A stretch of 64,000 nucleotides of DNA. It comes from Rhodanobacter sp. FDAARGOS 1247. GTDB lineage: Bacteria > Pseudomonadota > Gammaproteobacteria > Xanthomonadales > Rhodanobacteraceae. The position numbers and the translations under genes were made by a program. Within the stretch, counting starts at the first letter, position 1. Every line of letters begins with the position of its first letter. A model generated the notes under the pieces. It saw nothing but the letters and a program-made list of their open reading frames with translations. It did not search any database and was not told the DNA's origin. The stretch spans positions 2,666,001-2,730,000 of the forward strand of contig NZ_CP069535.1 of assembly GCF_016889805.1 (NCBI RefSeq), given 5' to 3'. This document shows positions 40,689-48,985 of this stretch, piece by piece.

Positions 40689-43088
40689 TTACGCCAGCAT
40701 CCCTGCGTTCTCCGCGCTCCACGCCCAGTTGCGGATCTCCGGCAGGTCCTCGCCGTTCTCGTCGATATACCGCTTGTGCTCGACCAGCTTGTCCAGCAGC
40801 TTCTGCTTGAGGTAGATGCCGCGCTCGCCCGCTCGCGGCACGCGGTTGATCACGTCGATCACCAGATGGAAACGGTCGAGCTGGTTGAGCACCGTCATGT
40901 CGAACGCGGTGGTGATGGTGCCCTCCTCCTGGTAGCCGTGCACATGCAGGTTGCCGTGGTTGGCGCGGCGGTAGGTCAGGCGGTGGATCAGTGTCGGGTA
41001 GCCGTGGAAGGCGAAGATCACCGGTGTGTCGCGGGTGAACAACTGGTCGAAGTCGTCATCGTCCAGGCCATGCGGGTGTTCGCTGGGCGATTGCAGTTTC
41101 ATCAGGTCGACCACGTTGACCACGCGCACCTTCAGCTCCGGCAGGTAACGGCGCAGGATCGACACCGCGGCCAGCGTTTCCAGCGTGGGCACGTCACCGG
41201 CACAGGCCATCACCACGTCCGGTTCACCGTGCTGATCGCTGCTGGCCCACGGCCACAGGCCGATGCCCTGGCTGCAATGGCTCGCCGCCGCTTCCATCGC
41301 CAGCCATTGCGGCGCCGGATGCTTGCCGGCCACCACCACGTTGACGTAGTGCCGGCTGCGCAGGCAATGGTCCATCACCGACAGCAGGCAGTTCGCATCC
41401 GGCGGCAGGTACACCCGCACGATGCTGGCCTTCTTGTTGATCACGTGGTCGATGAAACCCGGATCCTGGTGGGTGAAACCGTTGTGGTCCTGCCGCCACA
41501 CATGCGACGCCAGCAGGTAATTCAGCGAGGCGATCTTGCGCCGCCACGGAATCGCCGCGGTCATCTTCAACCACTTCGCGTGCTGGTTGAACATCGCATC
41601 GACGATATGGATGAACGCCTCGTAGCAGTTGAACAGGCCATGTCGTCCGGTCAGCAGATAGCCTTCCAGCCAGCCCTCGCACTGGTGTTCGCTGAGCATC
41701 TCCACCACCCGCCCGCTCGCGGCGAGAAACTCGTCGCCAGGCACGGTGGTGGCCTGCCACTGCCGGTCGGTGACTTCGAACGCCGCGCCCAGGCCGTTGG
41801 ACAGCGTCTCGTCCGGCCCGAACAGGCGGAAGTTGCGCTGGTCGGCGTTCAGCCGGATCACGTCGCGCAGGAACGGCCCGAGCACCCGCGTGTCACCGAT
41901 GGCGGGCACACCGGGGCTCGGCACGTCGACGGCGTAGTCGCGGAAGTCCGGCATGCGCAGGTCGCGCAACAGCAGGCCACCGTTGCTGTGCGGGTTCGCG
42001 CTCATGCGACGCGCCCCCGTCGGTGCCAGCGCAGCCCACTCCGCCCGAAAGCGGCCGCCCTCGTCGAACAGTTCTTCCGGCCGATAACTGCGCAACCACG
42101 CCTCGAGCTGCGCCAGATGTTCCGGTGGACTGGTCGACGAAATCGACAACGGCACCTGATGGGCGCGGAAGGTACCTTCGTTTGGCCGTCCATCGACCAC
42201 GGCCGGGCCGGTCCAGCCCTTGGGCGAACCGAGCACGATCATCGGCCAGCGCGGCCGGGTGGTGACGCCGCCTTCGCGGGCGTCGCGCTGGATCTGGCGG
42301 ATCTGCTCCACCACGGCATCCAGCGTCGCGGCCATCGCCTGGTGCATGGCCGCCGGTTCGCTGCCCACCACGAAATGCGGCGTCCAGCCGTAGCCGCGCA
42401 ACAGCTGCTCCAGTTCCTCATGGCCGATGCGTGCCAGCACGGTGGGATTGGCGATCTTGTAGCCGTTCAGATGCAGGATCGGCAGCACCGCGCCATCGCC
42501 CACCGGGTCGAGGAACTTGTTCGAGTGCCACGCCGTGGCCAGCGGCCCGGTTTCCGCCTCGCCATCACCCACGACACAGGCGGCGATCAAGCCGGGGTTG
42601 TCGAATGCCGCGCCGAACGCGTGGCTGAGCGAGTAGCCGAGTTCGCCGCCCTCGTGCATCGATCCGGGGCATTCCGGCGAGGCATGGCTGGCGATCCCGC
42701 CGGGGAACGAGAACTGCTTGAACAGCCGCTGCAACCCGGCCTCATCCCGACCGATCTGCGGATAGACCTCGCTGTAGGTGCCGTCGAGGTAGGCATTGGC
42801 CACGACGGCAGGCCCGCCATGGCCCGGCCCGGAGAGGTAGAGCATGTCCAGATCGTGCTGCCTGATCACCCGGTTCAGGTGCGCGTAGATGAAGTTCTGC
42901 CCCGGCGTGGTGCCCCAGTGGCCGAGCAACATGCGCTTGATGTGCGCCGGCGCCAGCGGCTCGCGCAGCAGCGGATTCGCGCGCAGGTAAATCTGCCCGA
43001 CCGAGAGGTAGTTCGCCGCACGCCACCAGGCATCGACACCCCGCAACGAGCCGGCATCGGCCGGCGAACCATCCAGGTTGATCGCCAT
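40689..43088 (-). CDS. xfp: Xylulose-5-phosphate/fructose-6-phosphate phosphoketolase
   Basis: TPP enzyme that splits sugar phosphates with Pi to acetyl phosphate. 799 aa, normal length. [19 protein letters not shown] and the TPP/Mg signature [17 protein letters not shown] (near 169) are clear. ATG 43088 is chosen because GGGGAGA sits 6 nt before it; the frame continues upstream without a good site. With ackA it makes ATP without oxygen or NADH turnover; with pta it yields acetyl-CoA, bypassing pyruvate decarboxylation. Confidence 0.96.
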   Translation of the reverse strand: MAINLDGSPADAGSLRGVDAWWRAANYLSVGQIYLRANPLLREPLAPAHIKRMLLGHWGTTPGQNFIYAHLNRVIRQHDLDMLYLSGPGHGGPAVVANAYLDGTYSEVYPQIGRDEAGLQRLFKQFSFPGGIASHASPECPGSMHEGGELGYSLSHAFGAAFDNPGLIAACVVGDGEAETGPLATAWHSNKFLDPVGDGAVLPILHLNGYKIANPTVLARIGHEELEQLLRGYGWTPHFVVGSEPAAMHQAMAATLDAVVEQIRQIQRDAREGGVTTRPRWPMIVLGSPKGWTGPAVVDGRPNEGTFRAHQVPLSISSTSPPEHLAQLEAWLRSYRPEELFDEGGRFRAEWAALAPTGARRMSANPHSNGGLLLRDLRMPDFRDYAVDVPSPGVPAIGDTRVLGPFLRDVIRLNADQRNFRLFGPDETLSNGLGAAFEVTDRQWQATTVPGDEFLAASGRVVEMLSEHQCEGWLEGYLLTGRHGLFNCYEAFIHIVDAMFNQHAKWLKMTAAIPWRRKIASLNYLLASHVWRQDHNGFTHQDPGFIDHVINKKASIVRVYLPPDANCLLSVMDHCLRSRHYVNVVVAGKHPAPQWLAMEAAASHCSQGIGLWPWASSDQHGEPDVVMACAGDVPTLETLAAVSILRRYLPELKVRVVNVVDLMKLQSPSEHPHGLDDDDFDQLFTRDTPVIFAFHGYPTLIHRLTYRRANHGNLHVHGYQEEGTITTAFDMTVLNQLDRFHLVIDVINRVPRAGERGIYLKQKLLDKLVEHKRYIDENGEDLPEIRNWAWSAENAGMLA

Positions 43089-43345
43089 CGACAGTCTCCC
43101 CGGCGGGCTGAAGGCCCGGCGTATCAGGAGTATGTACATTGCCCACCGTGAATGCCGATGCAGCAGATTGCCGCATGCCGTGTCGCTTGGCCGACTCGAA
43201 CCACACTGGGCACCAAGCCCCTGAGCGGCTGCTCTGCAGCCACCACCTCAGCGGAAGCACCCATGACCGAGCGCAGGAACACCGGGGATGGCGGCGTCGA
43301 GAAGCCGGTGTCTCGCCACGGACAGCCGAGGAGTGTTCCGCCGGT

Positions 43346-44725
43346 TCAGGCGTAACCGGGTACATGCGGCGCGGCACCCGCCACGCGCGGCAGGCTGAAA
43401 CTGACCTGCGCGCCGCCCAGCGGGGAACGGCCGAAGACCAGCTCGCCGTGGTGCAGGTGGGCAATCGCCCGGGCGATCGACAGGCCCAGTCCGCTGCCTT
43501 CGCCGACGCTGCCCTCGGGGCGGTGGAAGCGCTCGCCCAGCCGCGCCACGGCAGCGTCCGCGAAGCCGCTGCCGTTGTCGTTCACCTCCAGCGTCACCTG
43601 CTGGTCGCGGCCGCCGACGCGCAGGTTCACCTGGCCACGGTCGGGCGCGTGGCGCAGCGCGTTGTCGAGCAGGTTCTGCACCAGGATGTCGAGCAGGCTG
43701 CGGCTGCCCAGCACGAAGTCGTTGCCGTCATGGTCCAGCGACAGCTCGATGGAACGCGCCGACGCGCGCTCGCTGGCGTCGCGCAGGGCCGCTTCGGCCA
43801 CGCTGACCAGGCGCAAGGGGCCGGCGTCGTCCAGCTCGGCCAGTTTCTCGACTCGGGCCAGCATCAGCAGCTGGGCCACCAGCCGCTGCATGCGATCCAG
43901 TGCCTCATGCGCGCGCTGCAGATGCTGCGCGCGCCCGGGCGCATCGTCGCCGCGTCCGGCCAGGTCCAGCTCCAGCCGCAGCGCCGCCAGCGGGTGGCGC
44001 AGTTCGTGCGCGGCGTCGGCGGTGAAGCGGCGTTCGTGTTCCAGGCTGAGCTGCAGGCGGTCGACCAGTTGGTCGATCGCTTCGGTGAACGGTGCCAGCT
44101 CGACCGGCACCCGCGCATCGGTGAGTGAGGCGGCGGCCGGATCGGCGCCGGCGGAGAGGCCGCGCGCCAACTTGCGCAGCGGCTTCAGCCCGCTGCGCAA
44201 GCCGGCGAACACGATCGGCGGCACCAGCACCAGCAGCGCGAGCAAGGCCAGCAACGCGGGCGCCAGCAGCTTGCGCAGCAGTTCGTCGCGTTCGTCCAGC
44301 GGCGCGCCGACCTGGACCCAGTACCGATGCTGCGCATCCCAGCGCTGGAATACCCGCCAGCGTCGGTCGTCGTGCACGATCGAATGGAAGTGCGCGTCGC
44401 CCGGGTCGAAGCGCAGCGGCGGCAGTTCGGCGCTTTCCACCAGCAGCGCGCCGCGCGCGTCGCGCAGCACGATGGCCGGGCGCTGGGCGGTGTCGTCCGA
44501 GTCGAGCAGCGGTTTGTCCGGCAGGCGCACCGTTCCGACGCGGGCGGCGTCATCCGGCATCACCGCGAACACGCTGGCGGCGGTGCGCACCAGCATCTGG
44601 TCGAAGATCTCGTCGACCTCGTGCAGGCTGCGCCAGCCCAGCCAGCCGGCGGCGACACACCACACCAGCACGATGCCGGTCAGCAGCCGCAGCACCAGTC
44701 GCCGGTTGAGCGAGGGGCGGATCAT
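43346..44725 (-). CDS. Sensor histidine kinase (QseC/PmrB-like)
   Basis: 459 aa. Two membrane helices (about 8-28 and 150-172) flank a periplasmic domain. A HAMP-like linker follows, then the phospho-acceptor box DAAHELRHPLAALRLE (His near 239) and an ATPase domain with N box (QNLLDNALRHAP), DNGSGF and SGLGLSIARAI. Start ATG 44725 overlaps the regulator stop by 4 bp. It is last in an operon with PepSY, cytochrome b561 and the regulator. The signal is unknown. Confidence 0.93.
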   Translation of the reverse strand: MIRPSLNRRLVLRLLTGIVLVWCVAAGWLGWRSLHEVDEIFDQMLVRTAASVFAVMPDDAARVGTVRLPDKPLLDSDDTAQRPAIVLRDARGALLVESAELPPLRFDPGDAHFHSIVHDDRRWRVFQRWDAQHRYWVQVGAPLDERDELLRKLLAPALLALLALLVLVPPIVFAGLRSGLKPLRKLARGLSAGADPAAASLTDARVPVELAPFTEAIDQLVDRLQLSLEHERRFTADAAHELRHPLAALRLELDLAGRGDDAPGRAQHLQRAHEALDRMQRLVAQLLMLARVEKLAELDDAGPLRLVSVAEAALRDASERASARSIELSLDHDGNDFVLGSRSLLDILVQNLLDNALRHAPDRGQVNLRVGGRDQQVTLEVNDNGSGFADAAVARLGERFHRPEGSVGEGSGLGLSIARAIAHLHHGELVFGRSPLGGAQVSFSLPRVAGAAPHVPGYA

Positions 44726-45396
44726 GCAGCCGCCCCGCCGGGCCGGTTGATCGCGTAGCCGATGCCGCGCAAGGTGCGGATCCAGCCCGGCCCCAGCTTG
44801 TGGCGCAGGTGGTGGATGTGCACTTCCACCGCGTTGCTGGCCACTTCCTGGTCCCAGCCGTACAGCGCCTCCTCCAGCTGGTCGCGCGAGTAGGCGCGGC
44901 CGGGGTGGCGCACCAGGGTTTCCAGCACCTGGTATTCGCGTGCGGTGAGGTCCAGCGCAGTGCCTTCCAGCATGGCGGCGCGCGCGGCCGGGATGACTTC
45001 GAGAGCGCCCAGGCGGATCGCCGGTTCCACCTGGCCGTCGGCGCGGCGCAGCAGCGCACGCAGGCGCGCGGCGAGTTCGTCCAGGTGCACCGGCTTGACC
45101 ACGTAGTCGTCGGCACCCGCATCCAGCCCGGCGACGCGATCGGCCAGCTCGTCGCGGGCGGTCAGCAGCAGTACCGGGGTGGCGTCCTGGCGGCGGCGCA
45201 TGCCGGCGATGATCGCCGGGCCGCTGCTGCGCGGCAGGTTCCAGTCCAGCACGGCGGCGGAGTATGTCGTGTCGGCCAGCGCGGCGGCGGCCTGGTTGCC
45301 GTCGATGATCCAGTCCACCGCATAGCCGAGCTGGCGCAGGCCGTCGGCCAGCGCCTGCCCCAGTGCCCGGTCGTCTTCGGCAAGCAGGATGCGCAT
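44722..45396 (-). CDS. OmpR-family response regulator (QseB/PmrA-like)
   Basis: 224 aa. Receiver domain MRILLAEDDRALGQ with the phospho-Asp in VLDWNLP and Lys in VVKPVHLDEL, then a winged-helix DNA-binding domain (LTAREYQVLETLVRHPG, NAVEVHIHHLRHKLG). ATG 45396 is selected; it lies 4 bp after the cytochrome b561 stop. Partner of the downstream kinase. Confidence 0.95.
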   Translation of the reverse strand: MRILLAEDDRALGQALADGLRQLGYAVDWIIDGNQAAAALADTTYSAAVLDWNLPRSSGPAIIAGMRRRQDATPVLLLTARDELADRVAGLDAGADDYVVKPVHLDELAARLRALLRRADGQVEPAIRLGALEVIPAARAAMLEGTALDLTAREYQVLETLVRHPGRAYSRDQLEEALYGWDQEVASNAVEVHIHHLRHKLGPGWIRTLRGIGYAINRPGGAAA

Positions 45397-45400
45397 GGCC

Positions 45401-45997
45401 TCATTCTTGTCGCGCGATCGGGCCACCCACTTGACTTGCCGCAATTGGCGGCACTTTTTCGCCGGCTGCGACATCCTGCCCCAGCGCCCGCTTGCGGCCG
45501 TGGATCATCGAGGCGACCAGGTTCTCGCCGTAGTGCACGCTCTCGCCCACCGCGGCCAGCACGTGCAGCACCACCAGGCCCAGCACGCCGTAGGCCAGCG
45601 CTTCGTGCAGCTCCTCCAGCCAGCCTTCACCGAAGAACCGGTCGGTGGTCTGCAGCCAGCCGGTGACGCCGACCAGCAGCACGCCGACCAGCAGGGCCAG
45701 GATCATCACGGCGGCTGCCGGGTTGTGCCCGAGCTGCCGCCGCGAGCGCCCGGCCAGGCGCTGGCGCAGGTAGTCACGCACCCGGCGCGGGCCGGGCACC
45801 CAGTCGGCGAAGCGCGCGTGCCGCGTGCCGATCCAGCCCCACACGAAACGGACGGCTATCAGGATCAGGATGGCGTAACCGAAACCGCGGTGGACCAGCT
45901 CGCCCTCCTCAGTGAAAAAGTTGGCGAGGAACAAGCCCGCCAGCGACCAGTGGAACAGGCGGACCAGCGGGTCCCACACTTTGACCATCGCGTTCAT
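45401..45997 (-). CDS. Cytochrome b561-family membrane protein (Ni/Fe-hydrogenase cytochrome b type)
   Basis: 198 aa, four membrane helices. KVWDPLVRLFHWSLAGLF carries the first haem His, and later His residues lie in LVHRGFGYA, LEELHEALAYGVL and LVVLHVLAAVGESVHYG. Likely shuttles electrons between the quinone pool and a periplasmic partner. GAGGA precedes ATG 45997. It sits between the PepSY gene and the two-component system. Confidence 0.88.
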   Translation of the reverse strand: MNAMVKVWDPLVRLFHWSLAGLFLANFFTEEGELVHRGFGYAILILIAVRFVWGWIGTRHARFADWVPGPRRVRDYLRQRLAGRSRRQLGHNPAAAVMILALLVGVLLVGVTGWLQTTDRFFGEGWLEELHEALAYGVLGLVVLHVLAAVGESVHYGENLVASMIHGRKRALGQDVAAGEKVPPIAASQVGGPIARQE

Positions 45998-46026
45998 GGC
46001 TTGTCCTCGCTCGAGTCAGGTGACGA

Positions 46027-46299
46027 TCAACCGCCCTTCTTCTTGACGATGCGGCCGTCGGTGGGGTCGAAGTAGATCTCCACGTTCTTGCCGGCCTTGT
46101 CCTTGCCGTAGATCTCGTAGCAGTTGCCCGAGACCTGGAACACCTTGATGGTGTAGCCCTGGTCGAGCACCTTCTGCTTCATCGCCGCCTCGGTCAGCCA
46201 CTGCGCGCGCGGCGCATTGGTGCATTGGGGTGCGGCGAAGGCGGACGCCGACAGGACGGCGGCAGCAAGGAACAACGGTGCGATGACGATGCGCTTCAT
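46027..46299 (-). CDS. Secreted PepSY-like small protein
   Basis: 90 aa. Signal peptide KRIVIAPLFLAAAVLSASAFA, then a PepSY-type domain (AMKQKVLDQGYTIKVFQV, GNCYEIYGKDKAGKNVEIYF, DPTDGRIVKKKGG) with two Cys. First gene of the cytochrome b561/two-component operon and a plausible periplasmic partner or modulator of these proteins. ATG 46299 starts the signal peptide. Confidence 0.85.
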   Translation of the reverse strand: MKRIVIAPLFLAAAVLSASAFAAPQCTNAPRAQWLTEAAMKQKVLDQGYTIKVFQVSGNCYEIYGKDKAGKNVEIYFDPTDGRIVKKKGG

Positions 46300-46388
46300 G
46301 GTGCTTCTCCGGTATCGGCATGATTGCCTTGGGTGGCATTGCAACCGGGAAGGCTTACGTGGGTCTTAAGCCTGCGCCGACGCCGTGG

Positions 46389-46402
46389 TTGACGTCGGTC
46401 AG
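46389..46402. promoter_or_regulatory. FNR-like box in divergent PepSY / MBL-fold promoter region
   Basis: TTGACGTCGGTCAG, differing from TTGAC-N4-GTCAA only at the last base. Its centre is 68 bp upstream of the MBL-fold start and 96 bp upstream of the PepSY start, so it could serve either side. Confidence 0.45.
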
Positions 46403-46463
46403 TACGGTTGCGCGGGCTTCATGGGAAAGTCCGGTGGACTGCGCAATCCGGAGCAAGACCCGC

Positions 46464-47854
46464 ATGATCATCTACAGCTGCCACGGCGCCGCCAAACAGG
46501 TCACCGGCTCCTGCCACCTGGTCACCTGCAACGATCGCCGCGTACTGATCGACTGCGGCATGTTCCAGGGCAGCGACGAGGTCGAGCGGGCCAATGCCGA
46601 GCCGTTCGGCTTCGACCCGTCCGGCATCGACGTATTGCTGCTGACCCATGCCCACCTCGACCATTGCGGGCGGATTCCGCTGCTGGTGCGCCAGGGCTTT
46701 CGTGGCCGCATCATCACCACGGCCGCCACCCGCGAACTGGCGCGGGTGGTGATGCTCGATGCGGCCGGCCTGCAGGAGGAAGAGGCGCGCCGCGCGCAAC
46801 GCCGCAACCGCCGTGGCGAGGAGGTGCCGCCACCGCTGTACACCCTGGACGACGCGCTGCACGCGCTGGATTTCTTCGGCCCGGATGTCGGCTACGACGA
46901 AACCGTGCCGGTGGTCGAAGGCATCACCGCACGCTTCCTCGATGCCGGCCACATCCTCGGCTCGGCGTCGATCTGCTGCAGCTCGACGACGGCAGGCAGC
47001 AGCGCCGCATGCTGTTCTCCGGTGATCTCGGCAACCCGGGCCGCCCGTTGCTGCGCGATCCGACACCCGCGCCGCCGGCCGACTATGTGGTGATGGAATG
47101 CACCTACGGCGACCGCCCGCACCGTTCGGTGCCGGATTCCGTGGACGAGATGTACCGCGCCATCCGCGACACAGTGGACCGTCGCGGCAACGTGGTGATC
47201 CCCACCTTCGCGCTCGAGCGCACGCAGGAACTCCTTTACTACCTGCATCGCGGCATCGCCAGCGGCGCGATCCCGCAGCACGTGCGGGTGTTCCTCGATT
47301 CGCCGATGGCGATCTCCGCCACCGAGATCTTCCGCCGCCACCCGGAATGCTTCGACCCGCGCTTCCTGGACGAGCTGCAGCACGGCGACCCGTTCGCCAT
47401 GCCCGGCCTGCACTTCACCCGCGAAACCAGCGAGTCGATGGCGATCAACAACGTCGACGGCGGCGCGATCATCCTGGCCGGTTCGGGCATGTGCAACGGT
47501 GGCCGCGTGCGCCACCACCTCAAGCACAACCTGTGGCGCGAGCGCAGCAGCGTGGTGTTCGTCGGCTATGCCGCGGAAGGCACGCTGGCGCGGCGGATCA
47601 TCGACGGCGCCGCCAGCGTGCGCGTGTTCAACGAGGAGATCCCGGTGCGTGCGCAGGTGTGGACGATCAACGGCTTCTCCGCGCACGCCGACCGGCCTTC
47701 GCTGCTGGCCTGGCTGGGCGATGCACCGCGGCGCAAGGTGTACCTGGTGCACGGCGAGTACGACCGCGGCATGCAGGCGATGCAGAAGGTGCTGACCGCG
47801 CAAGGCGTGATCTGCCAGCTGCCCGGCCTGCACGAACCGATCAGGATCGACTGA
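46464..47854 (+). pseudogene. Beta-CASP metallo-beta-lactamase RNA-processing protein, frameshifted
   Basis: A YSH1/CPSF73-like MBL protein (COG1236 type) encoded in two frames. The first part (46464 to about 46973) gives MIIYSCHGAAKQVTGSCHL, the metal motif HAHLDHCGR and DAGHILGSAS. The second (from about 46976) continues with LQLDDG, LFSGDLG, GSGMCNGGRVRHHL, FSAHADRPSLL and LVHGEYDRGM to 47854. Homology runs through the junction if one base is missing near 46974-46976. This is a sequencing error or a real frameshift; all catalytic motifs on both sides are intact, favouring a recent event. An FNR-like box precedes it and fnr follows. Confidence 0.8.
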
Positions 47855-48007
47855 ACGACGCGGGCGGGTCACCAGAGCGGACACTTTCGGTGCCGGCCTG
47901 CCGGTGGGCGGCCGGCAAGGGCGGCTGTGCCGCATGTTATGGTGCGGCCAGACTCCGCGCCGACGTGGCACCCAACCGGGTTCACCGCAGGCGCCACCGA
48001 GGAAACG

Positions 48008-48769
48008 ATGGCCGACGAACCCGCCGTGCTCGACCTGAACCAGCTGCGCCGCAGTTGTTCGTCCTGCGCCTTGAGTGAACTGTGCCTGCCCGCCGGGATT
48101 GGCGGCGACGACCTCGAAAAGCTCGACATGACGATCCGCGACAAGCGCATGCTCGATCGGGGCGGCGCGCTGTATCGCGATGGCGATCCCTTCCACGCGC
48201 TCTACGTGGTGCGTTCGGGTTCATTGAAGACCTTCGTGCAGGACGACACCGGCGCTGTGCAGATCCTGGGCTTCCACCTGCCCGGCGACATCGTCGGTTT
48301 CGACGCGCTGGCGACGGATCGGCACGTCAGCCAGGCCGAGGCGCTGGAGCGCAGCAGCATCTGCGAGCTGCCGTATGACCGCCTGCAACAGGTCACCAGC
48401 GAGGTGCCGGCGCTGCATCGACAGCTGATGCGCGTGGTCAGCCGCGAGGTGGTCGAGGAACACCGGCACACGGTGGTGATGGGACGGCAGCAGGCACAGG
48501 AGCAGCTGGCGATCTTCCTGAAGAGCCTGTCCGATCGCTACCAGCGCCTGCAGCGCGACGGCAGCATGCTGACCCTGTCGATGTCGCGCTACGACATCGC
48601 CAACTACCTCGGCCTGGTGGTCGAGACGGTCAGCCGCCTGTTCTCGCGCATGGAGGAGATGGGCGTGCTCGAAGTGAACCGGAAGGCCGTACGCATCCGC
48701 CGTCCCGATTTGCTGGCCGGGCTGTGTCGCGGCAGCGTGGCCGCCGCGAAGCATCGCGAAGCCAACTAG
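48008..48769 (+). CDS. fnr: FNR/ANR-type [4Fe-4S] oxygen-sensing regulator
   Basis: 253 aa, close to E. coli FNR in layout. Three N-terminal cluster Cys in CSSCALSELC (Cys17, 20, 26) plus Cys119 in SSICELPYDRL match FNR Cys20/23/29/122. cAMP-receptor-like beta-roll (GFHLPGDIVGFDAL), dimer helix and HTH with recognition helix VETVSR (E-x-x-S-R), which reads TTGA half sites. ATG 48008 with GAGGAAA upstream. It lies before norB and is the probable reader of the nearby boxes. No box is visible in its own 153-bp upstream gap. Confidence 0.95.
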   Translation: MADEPAVLDLNQLRRSCSSCALSELCLPAGIGGDDLEKLDMTIRDKRMLDRGGALYRDGDPFHALYVVRSGSLKTFVQDDTGAVQILGFHLPGDIVGFDALATDRHVSQAEALERSSICELPYDRLQQVTSEVPALHRQLMRVVSREVVEEHRHTVVMGRQQAQEQLAIFLKSLSDRYQRLQRDGSMLTLSMSRYDIANYLGLVVETVSRLFSRMEEMGVLEVNRKAVRIRRPDLLAGLCRGSVAAAKHREAN

Positions 48770-48917
48770 GCTTGGCCGACCGGCCGGGCCAGCCCCGGCA
48801 GCACCCGCTTCCCCTCCTGCATGACGCCTGCGCCGCGCGATCGGCGAAGGGTTGCGGCCCATTCGCGTCCGCGGCAGGGCCACCGCGACAATTCGCGCAG
48901 GCAGGCGAAGGGTTCGC

Positions 48918-48931
48918 TTGACCTGCATCAA
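48918..48931. promoter_or_regulatory. FNR/ANR-type box upstream of norB
   Basis: TTGACCTGCATCAA, with both half sites close to consensus, centred 61 bp before the norB start. Confidence 0.75.
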
Positions 48932-48985
48932 CAACGACGACGGTCGCCTCGACCAGCATGCGCGCATCTTTCAGGGAGATGCACC

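Noticed and set aside
43077..43090. TTGATCGCCATCGA, FNR-like, at the xfp start
   Set aside because: It is formed by the first codons of xfp and the right half deviates; position over the start codon makes an activator site unlikely.
45428..45445. TTGACTTGCCGCAA near the end of cytochrome b561
   Set aside because: The right half does not fit RTCAA and it lies in coding sequence.
47974..47985. AACCGGGTTCAC upstream of fnr, similar to the tagH palindrome
   Set aside because: Only one half matches and the left arm is different; probably chance.
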